The notes under the pieces were generated by a model that was given only the letters and a program-made list of their open reading frames with translations, did not search any database and had not been told where the DNA came from. Shown one piece after another: positions 54,787-63,980 of a DNA stretch of 64,000 nt (position 1 is its first letter; each line of letters begins with the position of its first letter). Position numbers and translations under genes: made by a program. Source of the stretch: Cellulophaga sp. F20128 (GTDB lineage Bacteria > Bacteroidota > Bacteroidia > Flavobacteriales > Flavobacteriaceae); NCBI RefSeq assembly GCF_023015805.1, contig NZ_JALKBA010000008.1:111254-175253 (forward strand), written 5' to 3'.

Positions 54787-57165
54787 TTACTCTGTTCGTA
54801 AACTTTTTACTGGGTTTGCCGTTGCTGCTTTATAACTTTGCCAACTTACCGTTAACAATGCAATAACCATAGTAAACAGCCCTGCTAAGGCAAAAATCCA
54901 CCAACTAATGTTGGTTTTATAAGCAAAATTCTCTAACCATTTGCTCATAGCATAATAAGCTATTGGACAAGCGATGACAAAAGCAACCAAAACCCATTTA
55001 ATAAAATCTTTATTAAGCATGATTAAAACCTCTTGGATGGTAGCGCCGTTTACTTTGCGTATACCAATTTCCTTAATACGACGTTGGGTATCGTAGAGAG
55101 CAATGGTAAATAAGCCAATGGCCGATATTAATAAAGCAATAACGGTAAAAAGAATGTATATGGTGCTTAAGCGTTTATCTTTATCGTACAGGGCGACTAT
55201 GTCGTCGCTTAAAAAGGTGTAGTTAAAGGTATGGTTGGGATTTACTTCATTAAACAATTTTTGGATTTGGTCTATTGTTTCTTGATTTTGATTATTATGA
55301 AATTGAATAAAATAATCAGCATTACTAATTTCCCCATTATAAATAATAAGTGGTTTAGGTTTTGATGCTAAATGCTCATAATTAAAATTTTTCACAACAC
55401 CTATAACCTCAAAATTATTCCCCCATGAAATATTTTCTATTGTCGTAGTACTAATATCTTCAAAACCCCAATGTTTTTTAGCGGCCTCATTTATTATAAT
55501 TTTATGTTCCCGTTTGTGGTCTATTTCTTTATCAAAAAATCGACCTTCTAATAACTCTAAACCAAAAAGATCTTGGCATTCTGTGGAGATAACTAATGTA
55601 TTTAAAGATTCAAAACGCGAAGTTTCTTGCCTGGTTTTCCATTCAATTTGATAAACATCTAAAGGAGATCTTCCTTGACCAACTGTATTTATGCCAGAGA
55701 AAGAGGCAAGTTGGTTTTCAATATATTTTGGTTTTTCAAGTATTTTTTTTCTATCAGCACCCTGTTTCTCTTCACTCCCAATTATAACAGTTGGATTATG
55801 CGCTGTTGGTAAATATAGTTTTACTTTCATAATGTTTTCGGAATTAAACCCTAAATCTTTGTTTAGCATTAATTGAAGTTGTTTAGAAACTATTATGGAC
55901 GATATAAGAAGAATAACCGCTAATGTATATTGAACTAAAACTATAATCTGTTTTCCTTTAAGTTGTTGTTGATTCTTTATATTTAATACTACTGAAAAAC
56001 GATTGATACTAATCATTGGATATATTAAACCAATGCTTGTAATTATTGTTAAAAACAAAATATTAATTAATAAAACCTTTAAAACTGGCGGCTTTAAATT
56101 AACGTTCATAAGACTATTAAAATAAGGAATAACTAAATTATAAGCTATTGTTATTATAATAGCTGATATGACAATTGTGATGATATTTTCAACTAACTTT
56201 TGATAATAAATATTCTTTTTGAAGGCTCCAATGATTTTGGATATTACTATATTCTTGACAACGGAATTGACATTGATAATTTGAAGATTAGAAAAATTGA
56301 GAATAGACACCGATAGTATTATTAAAATAAAGATTATTAAGATGTCTATATTATACCTATTTCCTGAACTAAACACCGGAAGGGCCTTTATTTGATTAAA
56401 ATTGTTGCTAAAATAAAGGTCTTTTAATTTTACTGTTTTAGTAGTACTTTCTGTTAATTGTGGATGAAAGTTAGGAACATTATTATTGGAATATTTAATT
56501 TTTTCATCAAAATCATTTTGATGAACATTTTCTTTTAATCTTACAAACTGTACCCCAAGCATGCCATAGAAAATACCTGCATTGGGTATTAAAATATCAA
56601 ATTTAAGAGAACTATTTGATGGTATTTTAACAATACCTTTTACAATATGAGAACCTTGATACATTCCCGTTTCAAAATCCACCTTTTTACCCATCGGGTT
56701 GTCATTACCAAATAATTTTTTACTGAAATCTTCACTTAATATTATGGCTTCGTAATCATCCAAAATGGTGTTTTCATCACCTACTGCCAATTTAAAACCA
56801 AACATCTTTAAAAAGCTACTGTCCACAACCATACCAATGGGGGTAAATGTGTTATCGTTGTATTTTAGTTTAATTTCATCTTTATTAAAATTTATTAATG
56901 ACGTAATATCTACAACTTCTGGATACTCATAATAATTATTCTTAAAAGGTGACATCCAATCACTTTTAGAAGAGGTTTTCATGGTTATCATGTATATATC
57001 TTCTGCTTTTTCATGAAAATCATCCATGGTAAGTTCGTTGTGCACGTACGAAAACAATAGTGAAATACACAATGCTCCCAAACAAAGGGTGGCCAGACTA
57101 CCGCCAAAAATAATTTTGTTGGCTTTAAAGTTTCTAACTGCAAATTTTATATAGTGATTAAGCAT
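54787..57165 (-). CDS. FtsX/MacB-type ABC permease, copy 7 (mosaic)
   Basis: A 792-residue permease. The C-terminal third is normal (RIKEIGIRKVNGAT, SWWIFALAGLFTMVIA, tail NPVKSLRTE) and closely resembles copy 2. The central part (roughly 55260-56900) is much more A+T-rich. In it the first coupling motif is lost (NSVVKNIVISKIIGAF instead of RAKEIGIRKxxGA), and the usual GLYPAxxLS hinge reads GLIYPMISINRF. It follows the first ATPase gene directly and starts after the shared leader. It is likely a recombinant gene, perhaps with altered coupling. Confidence 0.88.
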   Translation of the reverse strand: MLNHYIKFAVRNFKANKIIFGGSLATLCLGALCISLLFSYVHNELTMDDFHEKAEDIYMITMKTSSKSDWMSPFKNNYYEYPEVVDITSLINFNKDEIKLKYNDNTFTPIGMVVDSSFLKMFGFKLAVGDENTILDDYEAIILSEDFSKKLFGNDNPMGKKVDFETGMYQGSHIVKGIVKIPSNSSLKFDILIPNAGIFYGMLGVQFVRLKENVHQNDFDEKIKYSNNNVPNFHPQLTESTTKTVKLKDLYFSNNFNQIKALPVFSSGNRYNIDILIIFILIILSVSILNFSNLQIINVNSVVKNIVISKIIGAFKKNIYYQKLVENIITIVISAIIITIAYNLVIPYFNSLMNVNLKPPVLKVLLINILFLTIITSIGLIYPMISINRFSVVLNIKNQQQLKGKQIIVLVQYTLAVILLISSIIVSKQLQLMLNKDLGFNSENIMKVKLYLPTAHNPTVIIGSEEKQGADRKKILEKPKYIENQLASFSGINTVGQGRSPLDVYQIEWKTRQETSRFESLNTLVISTECQDLFGLELLEGRFFDKEIDHKREHKIIINEAAKKHWGFEDISTTTIENISWGNNFEVIGVVKNFNYEHLASKPKPLIIYNGEISNADYFIQFHNNQNQETIDQIQKLFNEVNPNHTFNYTFLSDDIVALYDKDKRLSTIYILFTVIALLISAIGLFTIALYDTQRRIKEIGIRKVNGATIQEVLIMLNKDFIKWVLVAFVIACPIAYYAMSKWLENFAYKTNISWWIFALAGLFTMVIALLTVSWQSYKAATANPVKSLRTE

Positions 57166-57168
57166 TCC

Positions 57169-57193
57169 TTTTTTGATTTGATTGATGATGAAC
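57169..57193 (-). promoter_or_regulatory. Shared permease leader before copy 7
   Basis: Minus-strand GTTCATCATCAATCAAATC followed by AAAAAAGGA and the ATG at 57165. It lies in the short spacer after the ATPase gene stop. Confidence 0.55.
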
Positions 57194-57202
57194 TCCTGAT
57201 GC

Positions 57203-57901
57203 TTATTTTGCTAGCGCCTCAAAAGGCTTGTTATGGCTTTCGGTTACTATTTGTCCGTCAAAAAGGTTAACTACTCTGTGGGCATAATGTGAATCTCGGT
57301 CTGAGTGTGTAACCATAACAATAGTGGTCCCTTCTTGATTTAATTCTGTTAACAGATTCATTACAGCGATTCCGTTCTTAGAATCTAAGTTCCCTGTTGG
57401 CTCATCTGCCAAGATTAATTTTGGATTGGTAACCACTGCTCTGGCAATGGCCACACGTTGTTGTTGTCCACCCGATAATTGCTGCGGAAAATGCTTTTCT
57501 CTGTGTGCTATTTTCATACGTTCTAGAACCGCTCTTACTTTTTGTTTGCGCTCGCTCTTGTTCATTTTTAAATAGATTAGTGGCAACTCTACATTTTCAA
57601 AAACGGTAAGCTCGTCTATAAGATTAAAACTCTGAAAAACGAATCCTAAATTGCCTTTCCGTAAACCTGTACGCTGACTTTCTTTTAGTCCGCCTACTTC
57701 GTGGCCAGCAAATTTATAACTGCCTTCAGACGGATTGTCTAGCATTCCTATAATATTCAACAAGGTAGATTTACCACAACCCGAAGGTCCCATTATGGCA
57801 ACAAATTCTCCCTCACCTACATTTAGGTTCACTTTATTTAATGCCAAAGTTTCTACTTCTTCGGTTCTAAAACTCTTTTTAAGATCTTGTATTTTTATCA
57901 T
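57203..57901 (-). CDS. ABC transporter ATPase (LolD/MacB-type), proximal copy
   Basis: A 232-residue ATPase with fully canonical motifs: Walker A GPSGCGKST, signature LSGGQQQRVAIARA, Walker B ILADEPTGNLD with intact D-loop, and H-loop MVTHSDRD. It lies directly before permease copy 7 and after the HlyD gene, so it is the likely energising unit of the efflux complex. Unlike the distal ATPase at 36980-37642 it has no substitutions at key positions. Either this one serves all seven permeases or the two divide the work. Confidence 0.95.
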   Translation of the reverse strand: MIKIQDLKKSFRTEEVETLALNKVNLNVGEGEFVAIMGPSGCGKSTLLNIIGMLDNPSEGSYKFAGHEVGGLKESQRTGLRKGNLGFVFQSFNLIDELTVFENVELPLIYLKMNKSERKQKVRAVLERMKIAHREKHFPQQLSGGQQQRVAIARAVVTNPKLILADEPTGNLDSKNGIAVMNLLTELNQEGTTIVMVTHSDRDSHYAHRVVNLFDGQIVTESHNKPFEALAK

Positions 57902-57984
57902 TTTTTAGTTGTTTTATACGATACTATAATTTTTTTTTAACACCTAGGTTGCTTTTGCTTTACGCTATTCAAGAAAAGTGGGTT

Positions 57985-58079
57985 ACACCTCCCTTAATCC
58001 TTCCTTTACTTCGGCTTCGCTCAACACAAGCGGAGGGAAGTCAAGTTTTTTTCCCTTCGGGGAGGGATTTAGGGGTGGA
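57985..58079. repeat. Spacer repeat between ATPase and HlyD genes
   Basis: A hairpin A copy (CTTCGGCTTCGCTCAACA core, GGAGGGAAG arm, to 58040) is followed by a second hairpin, CCCTTCGGGG, with a TTTAGGGGTGGAG tail. It fills the 180-bp space and ends 2 bp before the HlyD stop codon. Confidence 0.7.
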
Positions 58080-58081
58080 GT

Positions 58082-59332
58082 TTACTTCAATACTATTTTT
58101 TCTGCCTCCCCAAAACTATCGTAGTTAGAGGTGATTACATTTTCACCTGCTTGCAGTCCTTCCAACACTTCATAATACCTAGAATTCTGTTTCCCTATTC
58201 TAATGCTTCTTTTTAAAGCCTCGCCTCCATCAGGGTTCACAACAAAAATCCATTGTCCGCCTGTACTCTGAAAAAAACTTCCCTTAGACACTAATAGCGC
58301 ATCTGAAGATGCTCCCAATTGCAACTTAATATTGTAACTCTGCCCTGCACGGATATTTTCAGGTTTTTCACCAGTAAATACTAAGTCCACCTTAAATTTA
58401 CCCCCACGTACTTCTGGGTACACCTTGCGCAAGCGCAAATTATAGGTGGTGCCATTACGCTCAAAAGAAGCGTTTAAGTCTCGTTTTACACGATCTATAT
58501 AATGTTCGTCTATCTCTGCTTCTATCTTATAATCGGTTAGCACATTGATCTGACCTATACGCTGTCCTTGTCCAATACTCTGACCTATTTCAGCATCTAA
58601 ATAACCCAATTGCCCATCTGCTGGCGCCCGTACGTTTAAATGGTCTAAACGTTCATACACCATAGACAAGGTTTTGCGCATTCGTTCCAAATCTGTATCT
58701 AAACCTGCAATAGTGGTGCTTTGTGATTTATCATCATTTTCCGTTTGCAGTTTGGTTATCTCATATTGTTTTTGAGAAAGTTCAAAATCTTCCTTAGCTG
58801 TCACATAGGTTTCTTTGGAGATTAACTCGTCATCATACAAGGCCTTATTCTGTTCAAACTTTCGTTTTAGCTGTCGCAATTCGTGCGAAGAATTTGCCAA
58901 GGATTTTTGGCCATCAACCTTTCTAGATTCAAAATTTAATCGTGTTGAACGCAAATCGTTTTCCTTTAATGCCAAGCTACTTTCACTCCCTAAAATTTGC
59001 TCGTAAAGACTACTGTTTTCAAGCTTCAGAATAATATCTCCTTTTTTAACCATTGCCCCTTCTTCAATCAATTTTTCCGTAACCCTACCGCCTTCGTACG
59101 CATCCATATAAATAGTTGCAATAGGGGCAACACTACCATTTATAGTGATATAATCATCAAACTTACCTTGAGTTACTGCTGTTATAGACAATTTGTCTTT
59201 TTCTGTCCGGAATGTATTCACTGCACTACCCCATACTATTTTATATAGGGCAAAGGCTAGCAATAACCCAAGTGCTATATAACCGTAATGTTTTGGTCGT
59301 AATCCTTTTTTCTTTTCTAGTTGAATATCCAT
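58082..59332 (-). CDS. HlyD/MacA-type membrane fusion protein
   Basis: A 416-residue periplasmic adaptor with one N-terminal membrane helix (GYIALGLLLAFALYKIVW, about 17-34), a lipoyl-like domain half (VTEKLIEEGAMVKKGDIILKLENSSL), a long coiled-coil hairpin (about 110-220), the second lipoyl half (LNVRAPADGQLGYLDAEIGQSIGQGQ) and beta-barrel domains. It connects the inner-membrane ABC transporter to the outer-membrane TolC protein. It lies between the TolC and ATPase genes, 14 bp after the TolC gene. Confidence 0.94.
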   Translation of the reverse strand: MDIQLEKKKGLRPKHYGYIALGLLLAFALYKIVWGSAVNTFRTEKDKLSITAVTQGKFDDYITINGSVAPIATIYMDAYEGGRVTEKLIEEGAMVKKGDIILKLENSSLYEQILGSESSLALKENDLRSTRLNFESRKVDGQKSLANSSHELRQLKRKFEQNKALYDDELISKETYVTAKEDFELSQKQYEITKLQTENDDKSQSTTIAGLDTDLERMRKTLSMVYERLDHLNVRAPADGQLGYLDAEIGQSIGQGQRIGQINVLTDYKIEAEIDEHYIDRVKRDLNASFERNGTTYNLRLRKVYPEVRGGKFKVDLVFTGEKPENIRAGQSYNIKLQLGASSDALLVSKGSFFQSTGGQWIFVVNPDGGEALKRSIRIGKQNSRYYEVLEGLQAGENVITSNYDSFGEAEKIVLK

Positions 59333-59346
59333 CTATATTGTAATTG

Positions 59347-60696
59347 TTAGTTTAGTTTAAATACTGGTAATCCGTTATAAAAAGCCACAGTGCTCTCGTT
59401 TACCTTAAGTCTTATTTGTACTTGCAAATTTTCATTTTTAGCTGTGGTGTACAAAACCTTGGATTGATACAACTCCAGGGCTGAAATCATTTCCCTTTCG
59501 TACTTTTTTTGGGCAATGGAAAAACTTAATTCTTGTGCTTCCATCTTTTTTAGGCTTTGTTGGTATTCCATTTGAAGTGCCTTTTGTTCTTGTACCAATT
59601 GTTGAATCAGCTGAAACAGTTCTTGCTCTTGTATCTTTAAATTATTGTTAGCCTGCTCTAATGCAATTTTACGTTGTTTAATTTGAGATCTTCCCGACCA
59701 ACCGTTGCTAATGGGAATGTTCATAGACAATCCAATTGCGCTAGAGCCATTGTCTCTAATCTGATCTTTAAAGGCTATAATTTCTTGAGAAATAGCATCA
59801 ATGCTAGTTTCATAATACCCCGTACCATAACCAGCAGAAAGGGATATGGAAGGATACAAATCTCCCCTTGCAATTGCTAGCTCCTTTTTGGCAGCTTCTA
59901 CTCGGAATTTGCTCGATTTAATACTCGGTAAAAATCCCTGGGCAGTTGCATAAACTGAATCCATATTCATAGTGGCAATCGGCTTCTTTTTTTCGAGTTC
60001 AGTTAATGAGGTTCTCAACCTTATGGTACTTACATTTTCTAAATTCATTTCCTGGATTAATATCAATTTTGCAGCTTCCAATTGGTTTTCTGCTTGGGTA
60101 ATTGCCAATTTATCGGTTAACAAAACAGCTTCAGCATCATACAGGTCTGCCTTGGCTTTTAATCCCAAATCCAATTGTTTTTTTACAAAGGCATAATTCG
60201 TATCTGATATGGTTTCTTGTTCTTTGGCTATAGCAACCAAACCTTCATAAAAACGAATATCATAAAAAGCAGACATCACCCTAAAGGCCAACAAATACTT
60301 TTGTTGCAAGGCATCTTCCTGAACTGCCTGGTATACATACTTGGTTGCCTTTATACTATTTAGCTTTTGAAAACCCCTAAAAATATCTATGGAAGAATTC
60401 AAGGAATAGGTATTGGAAAAGAAATCCGTGTTAACAATGTCATTGTTATTAGGATCTACAGACCTTCCATATCTAATATTATACCCTGCATACCCATTAA
60501 TACCGGGTAACAAATTACGAATTGATTGCTTGTGTGTCTCCTTGCTCGAAGCCACATTGTACGTAAGGTTATTCAATTCTAAATTATGAGTAATGGCATA
60601 GGCAATACACTCTTCTAAAGACCAGTTTTCTTGGCCCATTGATGGTATGGAAATCAAAAATGATAGGAAAAGAATTATTTTTATTTTCAAGTTCAT
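59347..60696 (-). CDS. TolC-like outer membrane efflux protein
   Basis: A 449-residue outer-membrane channel from the ATG at 60696 (signal KIIILFLSFLISIPSMGQ). The repeat structure of the OEP family is clear, with WSLEECIAYAITHNLELN at the N-terminus and ARGDLYPSISLSAGYGTGY as the second-half counterpart, and long coiled-coil helices between. An upstream in-frame ATG at 60714 exists, but the predicted sigma54 start site would lie after it. First gene of the efflux operon, divergent from its regulator. Confidence 0.93.
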   Translation of the reverse strand: MNLKIKIILFLSFLISIPSMGQENWSLEECIAYAITHNLELNNLTYNVASSKETHKQSIRNLLPGINGYAGYNIRYGRSVDPNNNDIVNTDFFSNTYSLNSSIDIFRGFQKLNSIKATKYVYQAVQEDALQQKYLLAFRVMSAFYDIRFYEGLVAIAKEQETISDTNYAFVKKQLDLGLKAKADLYDAEAVLLTDKLAITQAENQLEAAKLILIQEMNLENVSTIRLRTSLTELEKKKPIATMNMDSVYATAQGFLPSIKSSKFRVEAAKKELAIARGDLYPSISLSAGYGTGYYETSIDAISQEIIAFKDQIRDNGSSAIGLSMNIPISNGWSGRSQIKQRKIALEQANNNLKIQEQELFQLIQQLVQEQKALQMEYQQSLKKMEAQELSFSIAQKKYEREMISALELYQSKVLYTTAKNENLQVQIRLKVNESTVAFYNGLPVFKLN

Positions 60697-60707
60697 AATT
60701 TTATGGT

Positions 60708-60737
60708 GTGCCAACCGTAGTACTATAGTTGTGCCAA
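60708..60737 (-). promoter_or_regulatory. Candidate sigma54 promoter of the efflux operon, with repeated TTGGCAC
   Basis: On the minus strand TTGGCACAACTATAGT (60737-60722) has a perfect -24 box, but TAGT stands where TTGC is expected at -12. A second TTGGCAC lies 23 bp further on (60714-60708) without a -12 match. The dyad at 60819-60841 is centred 95 bp from the GG, the usual enhancer distance. The weak -12 box keeps this tentative. Confidence 0.4.
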
Positions 60738-60818
60738 AAACACAAATCGCTTATTATCAATTTATTACAAATACCAAATTAGGCAAAACAACCGTAATGT
60801 GTAAAAAATATATACAAA

Positions 60819-60841
60819 TATTGTCCAATATTTGGACAATA
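60819..60841. promoter_or_regulatory. 23-bp dyad, probable site for the NtrC-type regulator
   Basis: TATTGTCCAA-TAT-TTGGACAATA is a perfect inverted repeat (arms 10 bp, spacer 3 bp) in the divergent spacer, 56 bp before the regulator ATG at 60897. TGTC...GACA half-sites are typical for NtrC-type DNA binding. Confidence 0.65.
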
Positions 60842-60896
60842 GTAACGGAATGTGCCAGATGATTTGTAGTTTTAATCCAATAGCAAACAAAAAACA

Positions 60897-62267
60897 ATGC
60901 CAAAAGGTAAAATATTAATAGTAGATGACAACAAAAGTGTACTAAGTGCTCTTGAAATCTTACTACAATTTGAGTATGATAAAGTAGACACTTTAAGCAA
61001 TCCTAATCAACTTTCTACTTTTGAGAATTTAGCCACCTATGACATTGTATTGTTAGATATGAATTTCTCAGCTGGTGTAAACACAGGGAACGAAGGTTTG
61101 TATTGGAACAGCGTTATCAAGAAAAGGGCTCCACATATTTCAGTAATAATGATGACTGCTTATGGGGCTATTGATTTAGCGGTACAAGCACTTAAAGAAG
61201 GGGCCACAGATTTTATTTTAAAACCCTGGAACAATGACAAGTTATTGGCTACCTTAAAATCGGCCTACTCCTTACGCGCCTCACAAAAAGAAGTTAGCGA
61301 GCTCAAGGAAAAAGAAAGCCATCTTAAACAGGTCATTAATCAACATAAGAATTACATCATTGGCAATTCGAAAGCACTGACTTCAGTTTTAAACTTGGTG
61401 CAAAAAGTAGCGAAAACAGATGTAAATGTATTGGTAACCGGAGAAAATGGAACGGGAAAAGAATTAATTGCAAGGGAATTACACCAATCTTCTACACGAA
61501 AGAATGAGGTTTTTATTGGGGTTGATATGGGTTCTATTTCAGAAACCTTATTTGAAAGCGAACTTTTTGGTCATACCAAAGGCGCCTTTACAGATGCCAA
61601 GGAAGATAGAGCGGGTAAGTTTGAAGCCGCCAACGGAGGTACCCTATTTTTAGATGAAATTGGAAATTTAAGCTTACAAACACAGGCAAAACTGTTATCT
61701 GCTATCCAAAACAAAGTTGTGGTACGTGTTGGGGCTAACAAGCCAATTTCGGTAGACATCCGATTGATTTGTGCCACCAATTGCAGTTTGGATAAAATGG
61801 TAGCAGATGGCCTTTTTAGAGAAGATTTACTCTACCGGATTAATACCATACACGTAGAGGTGCCTCCGCTGAGAGACCGGGGTGATGATGTGTTGCTTTT
61901 GGCCGATTTTTACCTGCAAAAATTCATGTCTAAATACAGTAAATTAGGGTTGCGTATTAATAATTTAGCCCAAGAAAAGTTAATTGCATACAGTTGGCCA
62001 GGAAATGTTAGAGAATTACAACACACTATGGAAAGAGCTGTTATTTTATGCGATGGCACGGTTCTAAAGCCAACCGATTTTATTCTAAATGAAAAAGGAA
62101 CTCCTACTGTAAATACAGCGGCTATGACCTTATCTGAGATGGAATTGATCCTGATTAATGATGCCTTAAAAAAATACGATGGCAATTATAGTGCCGCTGC
62201 AAACCAACTCGGAATTTCTAGGCAAACCTTATACAATAAAATAAAAAAATCTGAAAATGGCGAGTAA
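60897..62267 (+). CDS. NtrC-family sigma54 activator with GAFTDA loop
   Basis: A 456-residue response regulator. The receiver phospho-acceptor is D54 (VLLDMNFSAGVNTGNEG, with a small insertion after the Asp). The AAA+ domain has Walker A GENGTGKE (182-189) and Walker B TLFLDEIGNLS. The sigma54-contact loop is GAFTDA (229-234) instead of GAFTGA. A Fis-type helix-turn-helix is at the end (NYSAAANQLGISRQTLYNKI). It overlaps the kinase gene by 11 bp and is divergent from the TolC operon, so it is probably its regulator. Confidence 0.94.
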   Translation: MPKGKILIVDDNKSVLSALEILLQFEYDKVDTLSNPNQLSTFENLATYDIVLLDMNFSAGVNTGNEGLYWNSVIKKRAPHISVIMMTAYGAIDLAVQALKEGATDFILKPWNNDKLLATLKSAYSLRASQKEVSELKEKESHLKQVINQHKNYIIGNSKALTSVLNLVQKVAKTDVNVLVTGENGTGKELIARELHQSSTRKNEVFIGVDMGSISETLFESELFGHTKGAFTDAKEDRAGKFEAANGGTLFLDEIGNLSLQTQAKLLSAIQNKVVVRVGANKPISVDIRLICATNCSLDKMVADGLFREDLLYRINTIHVEVPPLRDRGDDVLLLADFYLQKFMSKYSKLGLRINNLAQEKLIAYSWPGNVRELQHTMERAVILCDGTVLKPTDFILNEKGTPTVNTAAMTLSEMELILINDALKKYDGNYSAAANQLGISRQTLYNKIKKSENGE

Positions 62268-63609
62268 AAGTTTCTATTTTCAGTTGGTGTTACGGGTCGT
62301 TTTTATTACGCTATCTGCTTTGGGTGTAGCCTACTTCTTTTTTGATAAAAATTATAAATTGGCAGGGCTCTTTTTAGTGCTTTTGGTGGTGCTTTCTATA
62401 TATCTCATTAAATATGTAAACCATACCAATAGAAAAATTGCTTACTTTTTTGAATCGATCAAAAATGAAGATTTTACCCTACGTTTTCCAGAGTATGAAA
62501 ATGTAAAATCTTTAAAAGAGCTGAATAGAAGTTTAAACATGCTCAATGAAATGATTCATAAAGTACATGTGCAAAATCAAGTACAAGAAAAGTATTACCA
62601 AGAAATTTTAAAACACGCAGACATTGGAATTTTAACCATAAACAACAAAGGGCATATTTTGTATGCCAACCCAAGAGTAGAACATTTGCTAAATTACACC
62701 CCATTAAACCACGTAAAGCAATTGCTTCAGGTAGACAAGGGCTTGTATGATTTGTTTGCCACCTTGGAACCTTTTCAACGTAAATTAATTGAACTTACCA
62801 ACGAGCGAGAAAAAATACAACTGACCCTTAAGTCGACCACCGTAACGCTAGACAATAAAAACTTATTGGTGGTTGTAGTACAAGACATCCAAAAGGAACT
62901 GGATGAAAAAGAAGCCGATTCTTGGGTGAAATTAATTCGGGTTTTAACCCACGAAATTATGAATACCATCACCCCTATTACATCGATCTCTGAATCTATT
63001 TTAAATTATTACAAAAAGGATGATGGTTTAATTCCTATAAAAGAACTCACTGAAAAACACATTCAAAACACCTATAAAGGATTGGAAGTAGTAAAGGAAC
63101 AAGGCAATAACCTAATGGATTTTGTTCAGTCTTATCGGAGTTTTTTAAACATTCCTACCCCAGACAAAAGCCTCGTTGCAGCAGAAAAGTTATTACAAAA
63201 AGTACTGCTGCTTATCGATCAGGATCAGCAAAACAAAAACATTGATTTCCAAATATTGATTATTCCAGATGATCTCGATTTATTTGTGGATGAAAAACAG
63301 ATCACCCAAGTATTGCTTAATTTATGTAAAAATGCTGTTCAATCTATCGCTGAACAAGAAAAGGCATCTATTAAAATTACTGCTGGAATAACGGCAAATG
63401 GTGAAAAATATATTTCTGTATGGGACAATGGCCCTGGTATTCCACCCGAATTAATGGATGAAATTTTTATTCCGTTTTTTACAACAAAAAATACGGGAAC
63501 TGGTATAGGTTTAAGCTTGTCTAAACAAATAGTACGACTGCATGGTGGAAGCTTAAAATTAAGAAGTATTCTCAATCAGGAAACTGTGTTTACCCTATTG
63601 TTTCCCTAA
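62257..63609 (+). CDS. Membrane sensor histidine kinase of the efflux system
   Basis: A 450-residue kinase with two N-terminal helices (about 8-28 and 33-52) joined by a very short loop, so no large periplasmic sensor exists. A HAMP-like linker and PAS-like domain (ADIGILTINNKGHILYANP, about 121-200) follow. The H-box has H232 (VLTHEIMNTITPI). The ATPase has the N-box LLNLCKNAVQSI, WDNGPGIPP and GTGIGLSLSKQIVRLHGG. It is close to the NtrY-type of kinase. It is translationally coupled to the regulator gene through the 11-bp overlap. Confidence 0.93.
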   Translation: MASKSFYFQLVLRVVFITLSALGVAYFFFDKNYKLAGLFLVLLVVLSIYLIKYVNHTNRKIAYFFESIKNEDFTLRFPEYENVKSLKELNRSLNMLNEMIHKVHVQNQVQEKYYQEILKHADIGILTINNKGHILYANPRVEHLLNYTPLNHVKQLLQVDKGLYDLFATLEPFQRKLIELTNEREKIQLTLKSTTVTLDNKNLLVVVVQDIQKELDEKEADSWVKLIRVLTHEIMNTITPITSISESILNYYKKDDGLIPIKELTEKHIQNTYKGLEVVKEQGNNLMDFVQSYRSFLNIPTPDKSLVAAEKLLQKVLLLIDQDQQNKNIDFQILIIPDDLDLFVDEKQITQVLLNLCKNAVQSIAEQEKASIKITAGITANGEKYISVWDNGPGIPPELMDEIFIPFFTTKNTGTGIGLSLSKQIVRLHGGSLKLRSILNQETVFTLLFP

Positions 63610-63751
63610 AATAGGATTTGCATATATCCAGAAGTGGCCCAGTGTTTCCTTATTTATTCCAAATGGAAATACACCTCCTTGAATCCCTCCTTTATTTCGA
63701 CTTCGCTCAGCACAAGCGGAGGGAAATTATTTCTTTGTCCTCTCCCCTAAA

Positions 63752-63780
63752 TCCCCTCTCCAAGAGAGAGGGGACTTTTT
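63752..63780 (+). terminator. Hairpin B of the first unit
   Basis: TCCCCTCTC, loop CAAGA, GAGAGGGGA, then CTTTTT. It has a + strand terminator form, 140 bp after the kinase stop, and could end the regulator/kinase transcript. Confidence 0.65.
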
Positions 63781-63793
63781 AATTTCTTTCTAA

Positions 63794-63883
63794 TTACAAC
63801 TTAATTGGTTGTTTTAGAACGGCTTCGTTAGGTTGTAAAATTGATTCTACTATCTTTTTTATCTCAATGTACTCTTCACTTAA
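63794..63883 (-). pseudogene. Gene-tail-like remnant inside the repeat unit
   Basis: On the minus strand an open frame of 29 codons ends in a stop (LSEEYIEIKKIVESILQP, then NEAVLKQPIKL). The unit at 52114-52206 has the same frame with an internal TGA (EIKKIAQ*VLQP) and conservative changes. No protein precedes it; the frame merges into the hairpin. It may be the tail of a lost gene, or chance. Confidence 0.3.
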
Positions 63884-63951
63884 TCCCTCCTTTACTTCGA
63901 CTTCGCTCAGCACAAGCGGAGGGAAATTATTTCTTTGACTTCTCCCCTAAA

Positions 63952-63980
63952 TCCCCTCTCCAAGAGAGAGGGGACTTTTT
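63952..63980 (+). terminator. Hairpin B of the second unit
   Basis: Same stem, loop and T-run as the copy at 63752-63780. Confidence 0.6.
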
